This document shows, piece after piece, positions 1 through 11,900 of a stretch of DNA of 64,000 nt (its first letter is position 1; every line of letters starts with the position of its first letter). This DNA is from Rhynochetos jubatus (taxonomy: Eukaryota; Chordata; Aves; Eurypygiformes; Rhynochetidae), in contig CM050648.1 in the NCBI GenBank assembly GCA_027574665.1, positions 141,050,175 through 141,114,174 on the forward strand, given 5' to 3'. Under the pieces are notes generated by a model. The model had not been told where the DNA came from. It saw only the letters and a program-made list of their open reading frames with translations, and made no database searches. Made by a program: the position numbers and the translations under genes.

Positions 1-3000
1 TCTGTTGCATCCTCATCCAAAGTTTTTCCCAGAAATATTGCCCAAGTTTCACCAACATCAAGCCAGTGATATTTCAGTGTTCTTCTGAGTGTTTCGCTCT
101 CACTCTTGAGAGAGTAAACCAGATGTGAGGATGTCTTTGAGCTTTGTGTTTGGAGAAGATTAATAAATAATACTTAGATCTCTCATAAAAAGAAGATAAG
201 TAGTCTTGAAAGTGGTGAAACGTTTTGTTGAACTCATCAGTGCAAGGCCTACATAAATAATGATGCATCTGTGGAGACTTGCGGTGTGTTTGCATAGGTG
301 GAGCGGCACCTGCATGTCTTCAGCTCAGGCTGTCAGGAGTAAAGTGAAGCTGGAAGCGTAACCCCGTTAGACCCCGAAGTAGGAATACAGGCCAGCCTCA
401 GTGACAAGATGGGTTGTGAATATGACACACGGTTGCAAGGCGGGCTGGCGTGGCTGCGGGGCTAACACAGCGTGACCCACACCCAGGTAGTCGCTCTCCG
501 GGATGACTGTCTATGGCAAAGGCAAACCCAGATGGTACTGACATGGTCACCTCTGTCCTATGGAGTTCTCTTTAGGTTTTCTTATTTGCTTGCTATCTTT
601 TTCCATTCCTTACTTCTGAGCGCTGATCTCTTCAGAACGAGCGGTCTCTGGAAAAGAAGGGGAATACAGGGGAGCCTGCGGCGCTCAGGCACTTGGCTGT
701 TGACAGCTTTGGTACAAGGGGATGCTCAAGTAGCCTCCATCACCACAGCTCTTTGGGAAGAAAAGCAGAGTGGGGTGCATAACCCTCATGTATAGCTAAG
801 GAAAGAAAACTCATGAGATAACTCCTGGAGCTGATGAATTCCCTCTCCTTGCTTCTGTCTAGCCATTTTTGAATTTGGTATTAGTTTGATTATTCAGGTC
901 AGATCAGATTTAGGTCAGTTGAGATGGATTTTTTCCAAATCCAGTTCCCTTGATTCCTACTGTAAACGCTTACCAGATGACACAATGTGAAGCTGGAACA
1001 GACTTGAGCTGTGTGATGACCGAATGAAATCTCAGTGGGAACCACTTCCACGTTCCCGAGATCGGTTTCTCATGTAATAAATTCTATTCCAAAATTGTAT
1101 CAAATACTTTTCTGACAAGAGTAAGGTTTTTTTCTAACGGACAAATCCCAGCAGAGCTATTTATAAGAAGCCTCTCTCTTGTGTTTGCACTCACATGCCT
1201 GTTACTCAGACCTACACTGAAGAACAAATATAAGTAAAAACTTCTCTCTGCCCTTGCCAGTGCTTTTGGACCCACCCTGTTTTGTCCTCTCCGACATCCT
1301 CCACTGCATTCCTTTGCTATTCTTCTGTTGGTAAGAGTTGCCGTAGGAAACCACCATTAAAGACTTCTCCCCGAAGGAATAATCTGGATTTATTTGGTGA
1401 CACCTCTTCTTTGTGGACCGTTTCAGTACTTTGTTCTGTCTGATCCTCTCCTGGCTGTGAGGGATGGGGTGGAGTGATCCGAGAGAGTGCCCTGCTTGTG
1501 CCAAGTACCACGCAATGTGCCAACACCTGCAAAACCTCCTACGACGGAGAGTAGCTGAGGGGGCGAGTGCCTGGGCAGTGCGTGGTGGTAGCCTTCATCC
1601 TGGGAGGAGGAGGAGGCCAGTCCGTTTCTCAAACGCAAATCCATGCATGGGAAAAGCTGCTTGAGTTGTTTTTTAAAGTATTAGACCTGCGTTCTTTCAC
1701 CATTAGTTCCTAAAATGAAATTATAGAACATTCAGAACTCCCTACTGGGCCAACCTACAGCTTCCTCTCCTGTGACAGCCTCTTTATTCATTTCCCAGTA
1801 TGGTGAAGGGAAGCCTTAACACCAGACCTCGCCGAGGTGTGTCCTAGCTCACATATCCCTACATGGCAATCTCTTCTGCGCTAAATCAGGCAGATGAGAC
1901 ACGTGCTTTCCGTTTTGAAAAGTCCTGGTGCACCTGGGGCGCAGGGGAGAGCGGGTTCTTCCACACGTCTACTCGGTGGCTGCAAAATCATCGTTCTACC
2001 ATTCGGCTGCTTGATTAGATGTTCTGCGCATACCTCAAAATATGTGATGTTTTAAAGCTAGATTTGCCATTTAAATAAGAGGTTTGCCTTAATTGGCTGT
2101 TATAAATTACAAGCAAGAAGGAATGATTTATTGCTTATAATTAGAAATGAGTTACGAAGGAGAATGTTGGTAATCATAAAATAAAGCTTGGAATACATTG
2201 ATTTCCAGATGGCTGGCAGTGAAATTGCTCTTTAATGTATAATAGACCAGACACAAGGAAAAAAAAATCTGTCATCCATCTTTATTCCGTGGTGGATTAC
2301 TTGTATGAATGTACAGTTACCTGAATTTTGAAATACTACTTTTGGCTGCATAATCGGGTGAGAGAAACTTGATTTGCACAGTGGTATATGCTATCAGAGA
2401 TGGTGAAAGAGGTGAGTTAGTATTTGGCCTAGCATGATTTTTGTCCTTGTAATGTCAGTGGGGAAGATCTAACGATAAATCTGGCATCACCTTTGGGTGT
2501 AACAATCTCAGTGGATTGTTCTCAGAGGCTGTAGGTTACTAAGACGTTTTTCTTTTCATCTTTTGCCTCATTAACTGTTTTTATGAGGTTGAGATTGATC
2601 AAAACACCTGACCAAAAGCAAAGATCTAATCTTCCTTGCTTGTTTCTAGAAAAATATATTTGCTCCAGAAACAGAGATGGCAGTGCTACTGCTGAGAACT
2701 TTTCAGTAGCATAGTGCTTCTTTTCAGGTGATAATGTGTTCATTTAACTTTTTAAATTTCACTTCTGTTACTGTAGTTCCAAGCATGATTTAAAAATGAT
2801 TTATATTTCCCTTATCTGCTAATAATGGTGCTTTCTGCCATAACAGATGCACTGTTACCATTTAAAAGACTGTGCTACAAGATAGTTAGACCTATTTGGA
2901 TTGTCACCACATGAGTTGTCTCACGCCCATGTTTTAAAAGCGACACTGTCATTAGACTTGCTTAACTGAGACCATCATGATTACTCATTTACCTTCATTA

Positions 3001-6000
3001 AAATGCTTCATAGCTTCCTTATTTTAAATAGCTTTTCCCAGCAAGGTGCAAATCTGCAGTGCTGCCATCATTTCATCTGGAAAAATTTCCATGGTGAAAG
3101 GAATAGCGTATTTTCAACTAATATTTTCCTGACCTGTGGAGAGATGAGCTCATCAGTATCTTTATTGACAAACCCAGGAAGAAGGTGTGTCGACCAGAAA
3201 TATTAGATCAGTCAGCCTTTTTTGTCCTGAAGCGATTGTAATTTCCCATGGTCTGCAGCAATTTCCTTTAGAAGCAGATATGTGCAGAGATTGTTTTGGA
3301 TCTGTTGCCGTCGCATAATTTTATTTGGTCCCCATAAGGTGACCTTAGATTTCATTCTTTTCATTTTTGCTGTTGAAAATTTTTTGGTTTAGTGAGTGGA
3401 AAAAACAGCAAGTTGCTATTTTATGCTTTTGAAAAAAAAAAAGTTGCTGTATCAGTGACTGACGTAGGTGCATAGTTCCTCACTAATAAAATATATCTTT
3501 CAGTGAAAGATAGAGGCTCTCCTGTGAGCTTTGGCCCCTCGGTACTTAAGCCTGGGTATTTGCTAGAAGAGGCCAATCTCATTAGCACTGAAGATATTCT
3601 CGGTGCTGCGTTGTCTGATGCTGCGCTGATGAAAGCGAAACTCCTCTGATCCAGCATGAAAGAGGACTGAGTGGGAATCAGAAGTGGGAACAATTTCTCA
3701 TTTCACTCTAGTTTTTGTTGTTATTCCAGCTTCGCTTTTTTCTGCTTGAAATGGCTCGCTCTGTAGCGTTGTTTGTTCCGAAGGAGGAGGAAAAGGCTGG
3801 CTGTGTTGGTGGAGTTCACACAGGCGTGTCGGAGCAGCGTTTGCAGTAGGTGGCCCAGGTGCTGCTCAGCGCATCCTCATCTTGCTGCCCAGGTATCTGC
3901 TAGCACCTAGCAGGGTTCAGACCCTGCCTGCTGCTCCGTCCGTCACGTTTGTGCAGCTGGCAGCACCGGCGATCGCCAGCTCCCAGGGACCCTGCTGTGC
4001 GTGAGCTGAGCTCGTCGCGGTGTGGACGTGCCCTTCAGCTGGTGTCCCTTGGTCGTCGGATGGAGTCTCTGCAGCCCTGTCACTGGGGAGGGTGATGCAG
4101 GGAAACTCCCTGGGGCTTTCACATGGACGGTGAGCTGGGCTGGCTGAAGGGCTGGTCAGCCTGGCCTGCAGAAAGCCGAAACAGCCTGCTGCCTCACATT
4201 CAGGAACACGTGGTTTCAAGGTGTGATGCTTTGTCTTTCTGCAGAGCGTGATCTTGTCCGTGGTTGTATCCGGGTTTCTTCTGGTGTGCCATGGTGCATC
4301 GGTGTCACAACCAGCTATGGCCATGGCCACGAGCCTTGGTTTCCTCTCTGAGGGAGGGAATGGCTCTTGTGAGCTCCCAGCTCTCAGCCAGAGGCAGGAG
4401 TAGAAGACGGGGGGATGCACAGCTGAATGCGCAAACCTCAGAGTGCTCCAGGGTCGTGGTGGTGATTGCACTCTCTGTTTCTCCCTCTGGAAAAGAGCAG
4501 CGGTCCAAGTGCAGGAGGGTCACCCCTTTGTCCTGACCTGTGACAGAACAGTGGGTCAGTATCTCCTGAGGTTGTTGTGTTTCCAACAAGAACATTAAAT
4601 CCTTGCAGGGAGGTAATTCCCAGCTTTCCGGTAAGGATAACATTGACGGTACCTAATTAAAGGGCACTTTTAGCTGGGGTAAACATTTATATTCATTTCC
4701 TTCTCACGCAGATGTCTGGTAAACTGACCTCCTGAGGCACAACCATCTGGCCTCAGGTGGGAGGAGGATCGCGGCCAGCGTGGAGAACCTGGCCCGTCTC
4801 TTGCCGAATCGTTTCCCAAGAGCTTTTCCAGTCACTGTAGTGGCAAAGGCATGAAAGGCCTGTGGTATGGATATATAGGTTTTATGGGCATTTGTCTTAG
4901 ATAACATGCCTAATTACACTGCCGGCTTGTTGTATCTCTGCTTTCCATCACGTATTCTGGGATCGTCCACGTATAAAATTAGTATGGGCGGTGAGCAGCA
5001 GTAAGATGTTCCCTACTTGGATGGATTGAATTAAAATTCAGTAAGAAACAGAGCTTTGGGTGAGTTTCCAAATTACTTGCAGGATTGCACTGAGGAGATT
5101 GTTATGGTATTGTAAACCTTTTTGGTGGGCAGACAGCCTGATGGAAGTTAGGTGGTTTTATTGCCTTGCAGTGCTCTTTCTGTTTTATGTACTGTGCTGT
5201 GTAATCTTTTGTTATTAAATAATAAGCAAAATAAAAACAGTTGTTTGTCACAGCCAGCTTGTTTTTCGGAGAATTTGCTCACTTTGAAAGTTCAGTCTGT
5301 GTGATCTTCAGCCCTGTCAGGAGCTATTATATTGAATCATCTTTTAAATTGTTAAGCTGGAGGACAAACCTAGACGTTACCATGCACGTCTCAGCTGCGA
5401 GCGGAGCGGATTCGGCAGGGAGCAGCCTCTGCTGCCACATACCGTGCCATTCGTTTTTGTCACAAACACGTCAAGATTATCTGCTTCCAGTGTTATGTGT
5501 GTTGGCTGACATGAGCGTTTGTAGATCTGCATAATTTTTGAAGCAGTTTGAAATGTGGATATGACACCTGGGGCTGTGTGAAATCCTTGGTTTTTTCCCC
5601 TTTTACGGATCACATTGCTGTTCAGAAAGTTGCTTGTTTTGTTACTCCCTCCCACCAGGTACTGTATTAATTTGCAAAGTTCATAACGAAAGTGCCCCCA
5701 TGTAGAAATCACCGTAACTAGCAAACAACTGCCGAGACGCTGGGGAAGATCGGGAGCCCTGTTACTTTCCATTCGCAATGTGACATTTTAAACGGAGGCT
5801 GTTGTTGCTGTAGCATGTATGGAATGGTATCTTAACGCAGGGTATTATTCTTATTTAGGGAACTTGTCAACCCTGAATTCAGTCTGGACTTGGATGGACA
5901 GGGTTTTTCACATGTAGCGTGTATGTGCACGTGTGTACCTTGGTAGCCTTTTACAGATGAGGTTGAGTCATGCACGTTAAAAGTTGGATAAGATACTTAT

Positions 6001-6443
6001 TTGTTTTTTCAAGCTGCTGCTTTGATCACTAATGCTCAAACCTGTCCCAGCCTCAAAAGCAGTCGTGCTCTTCCATGAAGACACTTTTTTCTGCCCTCCG
6101 TGGTGCAGCCAGACAGCAGAAGGAGCCCGTATCTGTAGCCATGGCAGCCAGTAATTTATTGCTCCATATGGCTGGTGTGGCAGCAGCTGCTCTGGTTTAA
6201 GGAGGTCAAGGCATCGGGGCATTTAAGAAACAAAACAAAACCCCACTATAAAACCTTCCTAAATGGTTTGTACAGTAATAGTAGGGTTCTCTGTAGGCAT
6301 AGGGAGAGCCAAGGGAGAGAAATTAAGTTCTCTTTTTATGTATTTATAAATTTTATGTAATTTTAATCAAAGACAATTTCGGGCGGAGAGGGGAATAAAG
6401 TTTTGTCTCTCTTGGTGATGGTTTTACCTTTTTTCAGCTTTCA

Positions 6444-6557
6444 TCGCCAGTGCCCGTAGGTAGCACATAGTACCGAGGCGCAGGGGGCTGTTCGGATCCT
6501 TCAGATCCGCACTGCGGCAGGTGCCGAACACCCGGAGCAGGAGCAGAATCCGACCCG
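6444..6557. promoter_or_regulatory. CpG-dense spot inside BRF1 intron
   Basis: About 11 CpG dinucleotides in about 115 bases, against CpG-poor surroundings on both sides. It is too short for a classical CpG island. A run of tttttcag sits just before it. It may be an unmethylated regulatory element or an internal start site; there is no direct evidence for either. Confidence 0.25.
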
Positions 6558-7270
6558 CTGCTTTTGGGGGCATTAGATATTATGCTGAGAGCGAAACTGG
6601 ATTGCCCAAGTTGAATGGCAGGCTGTGCTTCTGGTAATGAAGAGAAGATGTTCCATGTATTATGGAACAGAATACAGCTCTCATTTCAGTTTGCGTGTGA
6701 GAATCACTCCTGCTGAAAAAATGGTATAGAAGGGCTCTTGGATTTAGCACTGAAGTTTGTAAATAGGCTTTTCATAAGCGTGAATCTTTTTATTTTCGTT
6801 AGGGGACCATTTTAATTAAAATGAAACTGGAATGTTTACTCTTTGCTTCCCATAGCTGTGATTGTTTTCTTCACTGTGTGAGCACATGTGTAATTTGCTG
6901 TAAAAGAAATGTCAGCAGTTTCTGATTACCTTGTGAGTCTTACTCAACAGCTTGATTTTAATTGGGGAGTGGAAAGGTTTCAGGGTGCTCCAGGAAGGTC
7001 TGATGTCTTTTGGTAGCAGGAGGAAATAGGTGCTATCTTTGGTACAGTGTTAATTGCAATAATCACTACTAGTGGTTTAAAATAAAGGTCCTTCCTTTCT
7101 TACCTCTGTTGGGTTTTTTTCAGTTGTCAGTGAAGTACAACCTGTTTGGTAATTAGCATCCTTCAGCTGCATAACCTTTTGACATTGCTGCAGCCGTATG
7201 TTCGTAAGGATCTAAACAGGGTGACTTTTGGAAAATAGTGACTGACGGTAGGTAGGAGTCTCAAATTTTA

Positions 7271-7418
7271 GGAAACAAGGAAGAAAATTTTTACGATGAG
7301 GGTGGTGAAACCCTGGCACAGGTTGCCCAGAGAGGTGAGAGAAGCCCCATCCTTGGAAACATTAAAGGCCAGGTTAGACAGGGCTCTGAGCAACCTGGTC
7401 TAGTTGAAGGTGTCCCTG
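7271..7418 (+). mobile_element. CR1 LINE 3' fragment, old
   Basis: Carries the CR1 3' consensus string gagggtggtgaaaccctggc, then the block reading gcacaggttgcccagagagg, ccatccttggaaacattaaa, and gggctctgagcaacctggtc. It ends before the usual terminal repeats and differs at many positions, so it is an old, 5'- and 3'-truncated copy inside the BRF1 intron. Confidence 0.85.
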
Positions 7419-8873
7419 AAAACTCTAGGATTCAGGGTAGATGAAGAGAAGGCCAGGCACTTAGGGGTGTGTCTGTGCCTTCAAATGCGTTGTCTTCAAG
7501 CCCTGAAGTCCACCAGGATTTGTAAGTAATAGTTTATGTAGGTCAAGAGTATCTCTTTCTTGAATTTTTTTATAATTATGAAATCTGACAAGAGGTATCT
7601 GTAGCAGAATAATGTTTTCTGGATCCTTCAGTGGTACAGCTCCTGAAGCATTCCCGTGGCATCTTTTTGTTAGGTCTACTGTAAAGAGTCACCTTGGACT
7701 GCTCTTGGTTGCCCAAGTGCCTTTTAGGTCTTGCAGAGCATTTCAGGGATGACCCCTTTTCTGAATGTCTTTGGAGCTGAGCCAACATCTGGTATTTTAA
7801 CATTGTCTTCCCCGTCAAGATAATGATCTGATTCTCCCCTGCTCATTCTCTGGGGTTTTGTTTCCTCTGCTGACTAGGTGAAATAAATAAATATGAAACC
7901 AAGCAGTGTGTTAACAGGGAAGAATGACTAATAAAAAAATGAGAGGAAAAATACTGCTTATCATAAAAGACTGTATCTCTGGAGACACAAATTGAAATTC
8001 ATTAAGTTGTTTGCCTAGACTTAGTTAAAATACGTACTTGAGGAGCTGTCTGAGCAGTGTTTCAGTGGAAAGCAAGTCATCCTCTTCGTGACTAGATACA
8101 TCTCGATGAGGAAGAGAGACCAGCAAACAGCACTACATGATGGATTGAGAACAGCCTTGGTGGCAGTAAGGAGACAAGAAGCTATGAAACGTTTTTCAGA
8201 AAGAACAATGTTTAACACTTAGCTGTGTGGTAATAGTGCTCCATCTTTTCTCCTCAAACACGCAGATCTCTCTTGCATCTGATGCAGAATTTTTAAGAAT
8301 GTTTATGTTCAATTTCGTTCGTTTCTCACTGAAGTTATGCAGGGTCCCCTTGTTTTTGATGGTGATTTCTGTAGCTGGAGGTTAGAGTTTTGCCGCTGAT
8401 GATATCCTGCATGTATAATCTTACTGGTATCCTGCCTGCATCATCAAATACAGGGAAGTAGTTGCAGAACAGTGCTGGGTAATTCAGTGTGGCTCCTTTT
8501 AGCCATGTCTGCGTTCCTCCAGAAAATCAATTGAGCCTTATGACTTCTGTAATACGTGACAAAACCATCTATTTCAAAGACCTTCAGGCTGAGCTGAGGC
8601 TGAAGTTTGAGATGAGGTTTTGCTACTGTGCTTGTTTTGACTGGCATCTTTTCTTACTATCCTGGGGCAGATGCTTACAAGGGGGTATGCATATTAATTA
8701 TTGTGGAGTCTGTGGCTCTCTGCTCTTTATCTTACATCTTTTAAAAAGTAATTGTACCACATAACACCAGCAAAGCGCTTTCTCTGTCTGGATGGTGAAT
8801 ATTCTGTGGCAAATTCTTTTGTGCACGGTGTAATTTTTCTCTTGTTCACCGTTTTTTCTTTCCTTCTTTGCAG

Positions 8874-8925
8874 ATTAAGACCCTTGATTTCAACACAGCT
8901 TGCTAAAAAGGCTGCCACTGAAGAG
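8874..8925 (+). CDS. BRF1: BRF1 coding exon (third from last)
   Basis: A 52-bp exon preceded by a pyrimidine-rich acceptor (tccttctttgcag) and followed by the donor gtatgt. The first A completes a codon begun in the previous exon (probably Arg, AG|A or CG|A). Then follow 17 codons reading [17 protein letters not shown]. This basic patch precedes the acidic tail. The LRPL-ST-AKK block is what I recall from vertebrate BRF1 at the same place. The preceding exon was not found in 1-8873. Confidence 0.88.
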
Positions 8926-11900
8926 GTATGTAAAGTCCAGCACTTCTGGTGCAACAGTTAGAGTTTGAAAGTTCCCACAAGCTTTCTCAGCCTGGCTCTG
9001 GTTTTGAGCTAGATACTGGCAAAAGAAATGAGTCTTGTCTCTCTGATCAGACCAGGAGCTGGTTACTGCAAACACTGCAAAGCTGAGCTTGCCTATTTTC
9101 TAACCAAGACCCATCAGTAACCTTAGCACAGCCTCATAATCCCTGGTTAGACAGCGAGAAAGAAAAAAATCCCTGCAAGCATCTAAAAAGGTACCTATCA
9201 AACAAGTGGGTAGGAGGAGTAGGAGAGGGTAGAGCTTGTGGCTGTTTCTCAGCACTTGGACTGTCCCCACGGAGAAGGGGGACGATACAAAACTCCACTT
9301 CTCTGCACCCAAAGAAAGAGCTGGGCTTCTGTGGGAGACCAGTGAGGAAACACAAAGTGACAGCTTACCCCATATAGCATGGCTTACTCTTTGTTTTGTT
9401 TGTTTAGCCTGAAAATATAATGGTGCCCTAGAAGAGTTGGTGCTAGTAACTGGCCACTGCCAGAAACCCTCCTTGGTTGGCTTTGTACACTTGCTGGAAG
9501 GGTCGTCGTTATTACGAGAGTCAGTGATAACTGCTTTCTTTCACTATTATTTTCACGCTGTACGAAGTAGACCTATGCATTTTGTGTACAATAAAATAAC
9601 TGCCTGCTGCGTATCTAAAAATTCTGCTCCTAATGTACCAAAAGTATGTGTCCTTCTTGGTTTTCCCATGAACGTGGGACACGGACACCCTTTGGAATGT
9701 GACCCAGCTACCTTGGGTAGTTTAACGTGTTCCGACAGTTGCCCATCCATACATAAAGATACATGCCAAACTGAAGTCCAGGATGTCTGGAAGTGAATTC
9801 AGGAAGTTCTATTTAAAGCCGTAGTTTGACTGCGTTATTTTTAAAATAACTAAAACCCATTGATTTCAGAAACAGTTTGATACTCTGCCTGGGGAAATAC
9901 TTTTTCACTTCTTATGCTATGCTCATTAGAAAACTCTGCACATTTTTAGAAGTATAGCAGTCTGGAAGTGGACATGATAATTAGAAGAAGGTCACATTTT
10001 AATTAGCATGGTGCAGTTTTAAAAAATAATGACTCAATTGTAGCTCCTTTATATTCACCCACTTTTTCAGAGCAGATGGATACTTTTAAGCATATAAATT
10101 GATATATATTATGATGCTGATTCGTCTCAAACTGTTCTATTTCTGTTTATACCGAAAACCTAGATGGACTTCATTTGATCGCTCTAGAGGCAAAAGCAGT
10201 TGTGAGAAATCCAAAATAAACTGGAGGGAAGTTCCTCTAAATAAGATGATGAATTTGAGCATTAAAAAATCATGAAAAACTGTCTTTGAGTGATCCGAAT
10301 ACCTAAATACTTCATTTTCTATTAAAATTAATGGGTGTCTTTGCCCTGTTAATGAGCTATTGGAGCAAACCCTTAGGTGACTTTGAAAAACGCTGGCAGA
10401 TTCTTTAGGTTGACTGGCGTGGTGTATGACAAGTTCAGGAACAGCTTTGATGTCTGAATAATTAGACTATCAACTTTCTGGTACAGGGACTTTCTCTTAC
10501 GTTGTGTCTCTAAAGTGCCTGGAGTTACAGGGATTCTGGGAGTTATTGCATCCCAAGTAAATATGTTCATAAATAAATAAATAAACAGAAATTACAGTGT
10601 CGAATTGGAACTTGTTGCCAGCAGAATTGGAGAAGATGCAGCAGTACATAGCTGTGTGCTCTGATTTAAAATCTAAAGCACTGTAGGACTTTTCTTCTGG
10701 TAGGAACCAGAGGAGTTGAGGTTTCCTGGTCTCCTTTGGACCACTCCTTGTTAGGGGCACCTTACCACTGTCCTTCCCAAGGAAGCGGTCCCAGTCTTTT
10801 CCATCTCTCCTCGCAGGGGAGATGAGGACTCAGTGCTGGTAACTGCCACCTGGTGACAGGTACTCTGAAGTATTCCCTTCTCATAATTGCTTACATGACA
10901 AAGCAACATTAATAGTTAATCTTTAAGGTACTTCAAGGTGCCACTAACGGGATGCCCTTTTCGGGCCATGGGCTCTAGTGAACAAACCCCAAATGGTCCA
11001 AGTACAGAACAGGGGTGAGAAGTGCCATGTTACAAAGCTTGTAAAGCTCCCGTGATGTTTCTTCATGAGGTGAGAGAGGGAGGTGGAGCCCTAGGCTGAG
11101 CACACCATGGAAATGAGAGTTCCAGAGGGACCAGAGCCCTGGATGTGCTGGGGCAGACCACGTTGCTGGTTCCTGCCCCGTTCCCACATCAGTCATTAGC
11201 AAACCTCCAAATTCACCTCTGTCTCCTTGCACTGTTGTGCTCTCTCTCCTTCCCTGCTGTGTCCTGCCTCACCTTGGAGCAGCTGGGGAGGTGTAGGTAT
11301 GGAACGGGTCCTGTCAGTGATCAATTCCCAAGTTCATGTTTAGGGATCATTATTGTGATGGATTCCATAGGTAATGTTACAGGTGCTGGCGTGTGTTATC
11401 AACCCAGCGCTCTGCCGTCACATTAAGTGCTGTCTAAAGAGTGCTATTTGTTCCACAGCTCATTGCGCCTCCAAATAAATCCAACCGGAGCTGTCAAAAC
11501 CAATACATGTTGGGTTTTTTCTGATTTGAAGGGTACATTTTTGCTATCATTAAGGTGTCAATAACGTTGTTATTGTGTAATAGGGCTGATGTGAGTCAAG
11601 CGCAATGAGGAAAAGGTTGCAACTTTTCCTGCAGAGCTCTGCTGAGGAGCCTTCACTCCCAGATTTCTCCTTGCCTTGTGCTTGCAAGATGATCCTTGTT
11701 TGGTTGTTACTGTCTCTGGATATTTCACTTACCTGACTATGAATTGTGTGAAAACTGTGGATGTTTGTGCCTGACACTCGTTTGGGCAACGTTTCACTAA
11801 GCAGCTTGCATGTCCCCTGGAAGAGCTAAGCCTCTAGCACTGGATGTGAACTTCCCTGTGTGGAAGCTGTTAACATTTTGTACGAGTATTGAACAAAAGG

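Larger units (their letters stand above)
1..8873 (+). other. BRF1 upstream intron (probably one long intron, 5' end outside)
   Basis: No exon was recognised here on either strand. The BRF1 stretch expected just upstream of LRPLIST (basic, with a KINY-like motif) was not seen. Contents are mostly AT-rich unique sequence, one old CR1 fragment at 7271-7418, a GC-rich patch around 3780-4520, and a CpG-dense spot at about 6444-6557. The open frames present are of the length expected by chance. A missed small exon is possible. Confidence 0.55.

Noticed and set aside
2395-2412. Strong-looking donor AAAGAG|gtgagt in the intron
   Set aside because: The phase needed to join the exon at 8874 contains a stop codon just upstream.
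3003-3190. Possible upstream BRF1 exon ending at about 3191 (NPGRR, phase 2, donor gtgtgt)
   Set aside because: The phase would fit the exon at 8874, but the acceptor is poor and the translation lacks the basic BRF1 sequence expected there.
3917-4471. 184-codon minus-strand open frame inside the BRF1 intron
   Set aside because: It lies in a GC-rich patch where stops are rare, and it has no recognisable domain, splice pattern or homology I can name.
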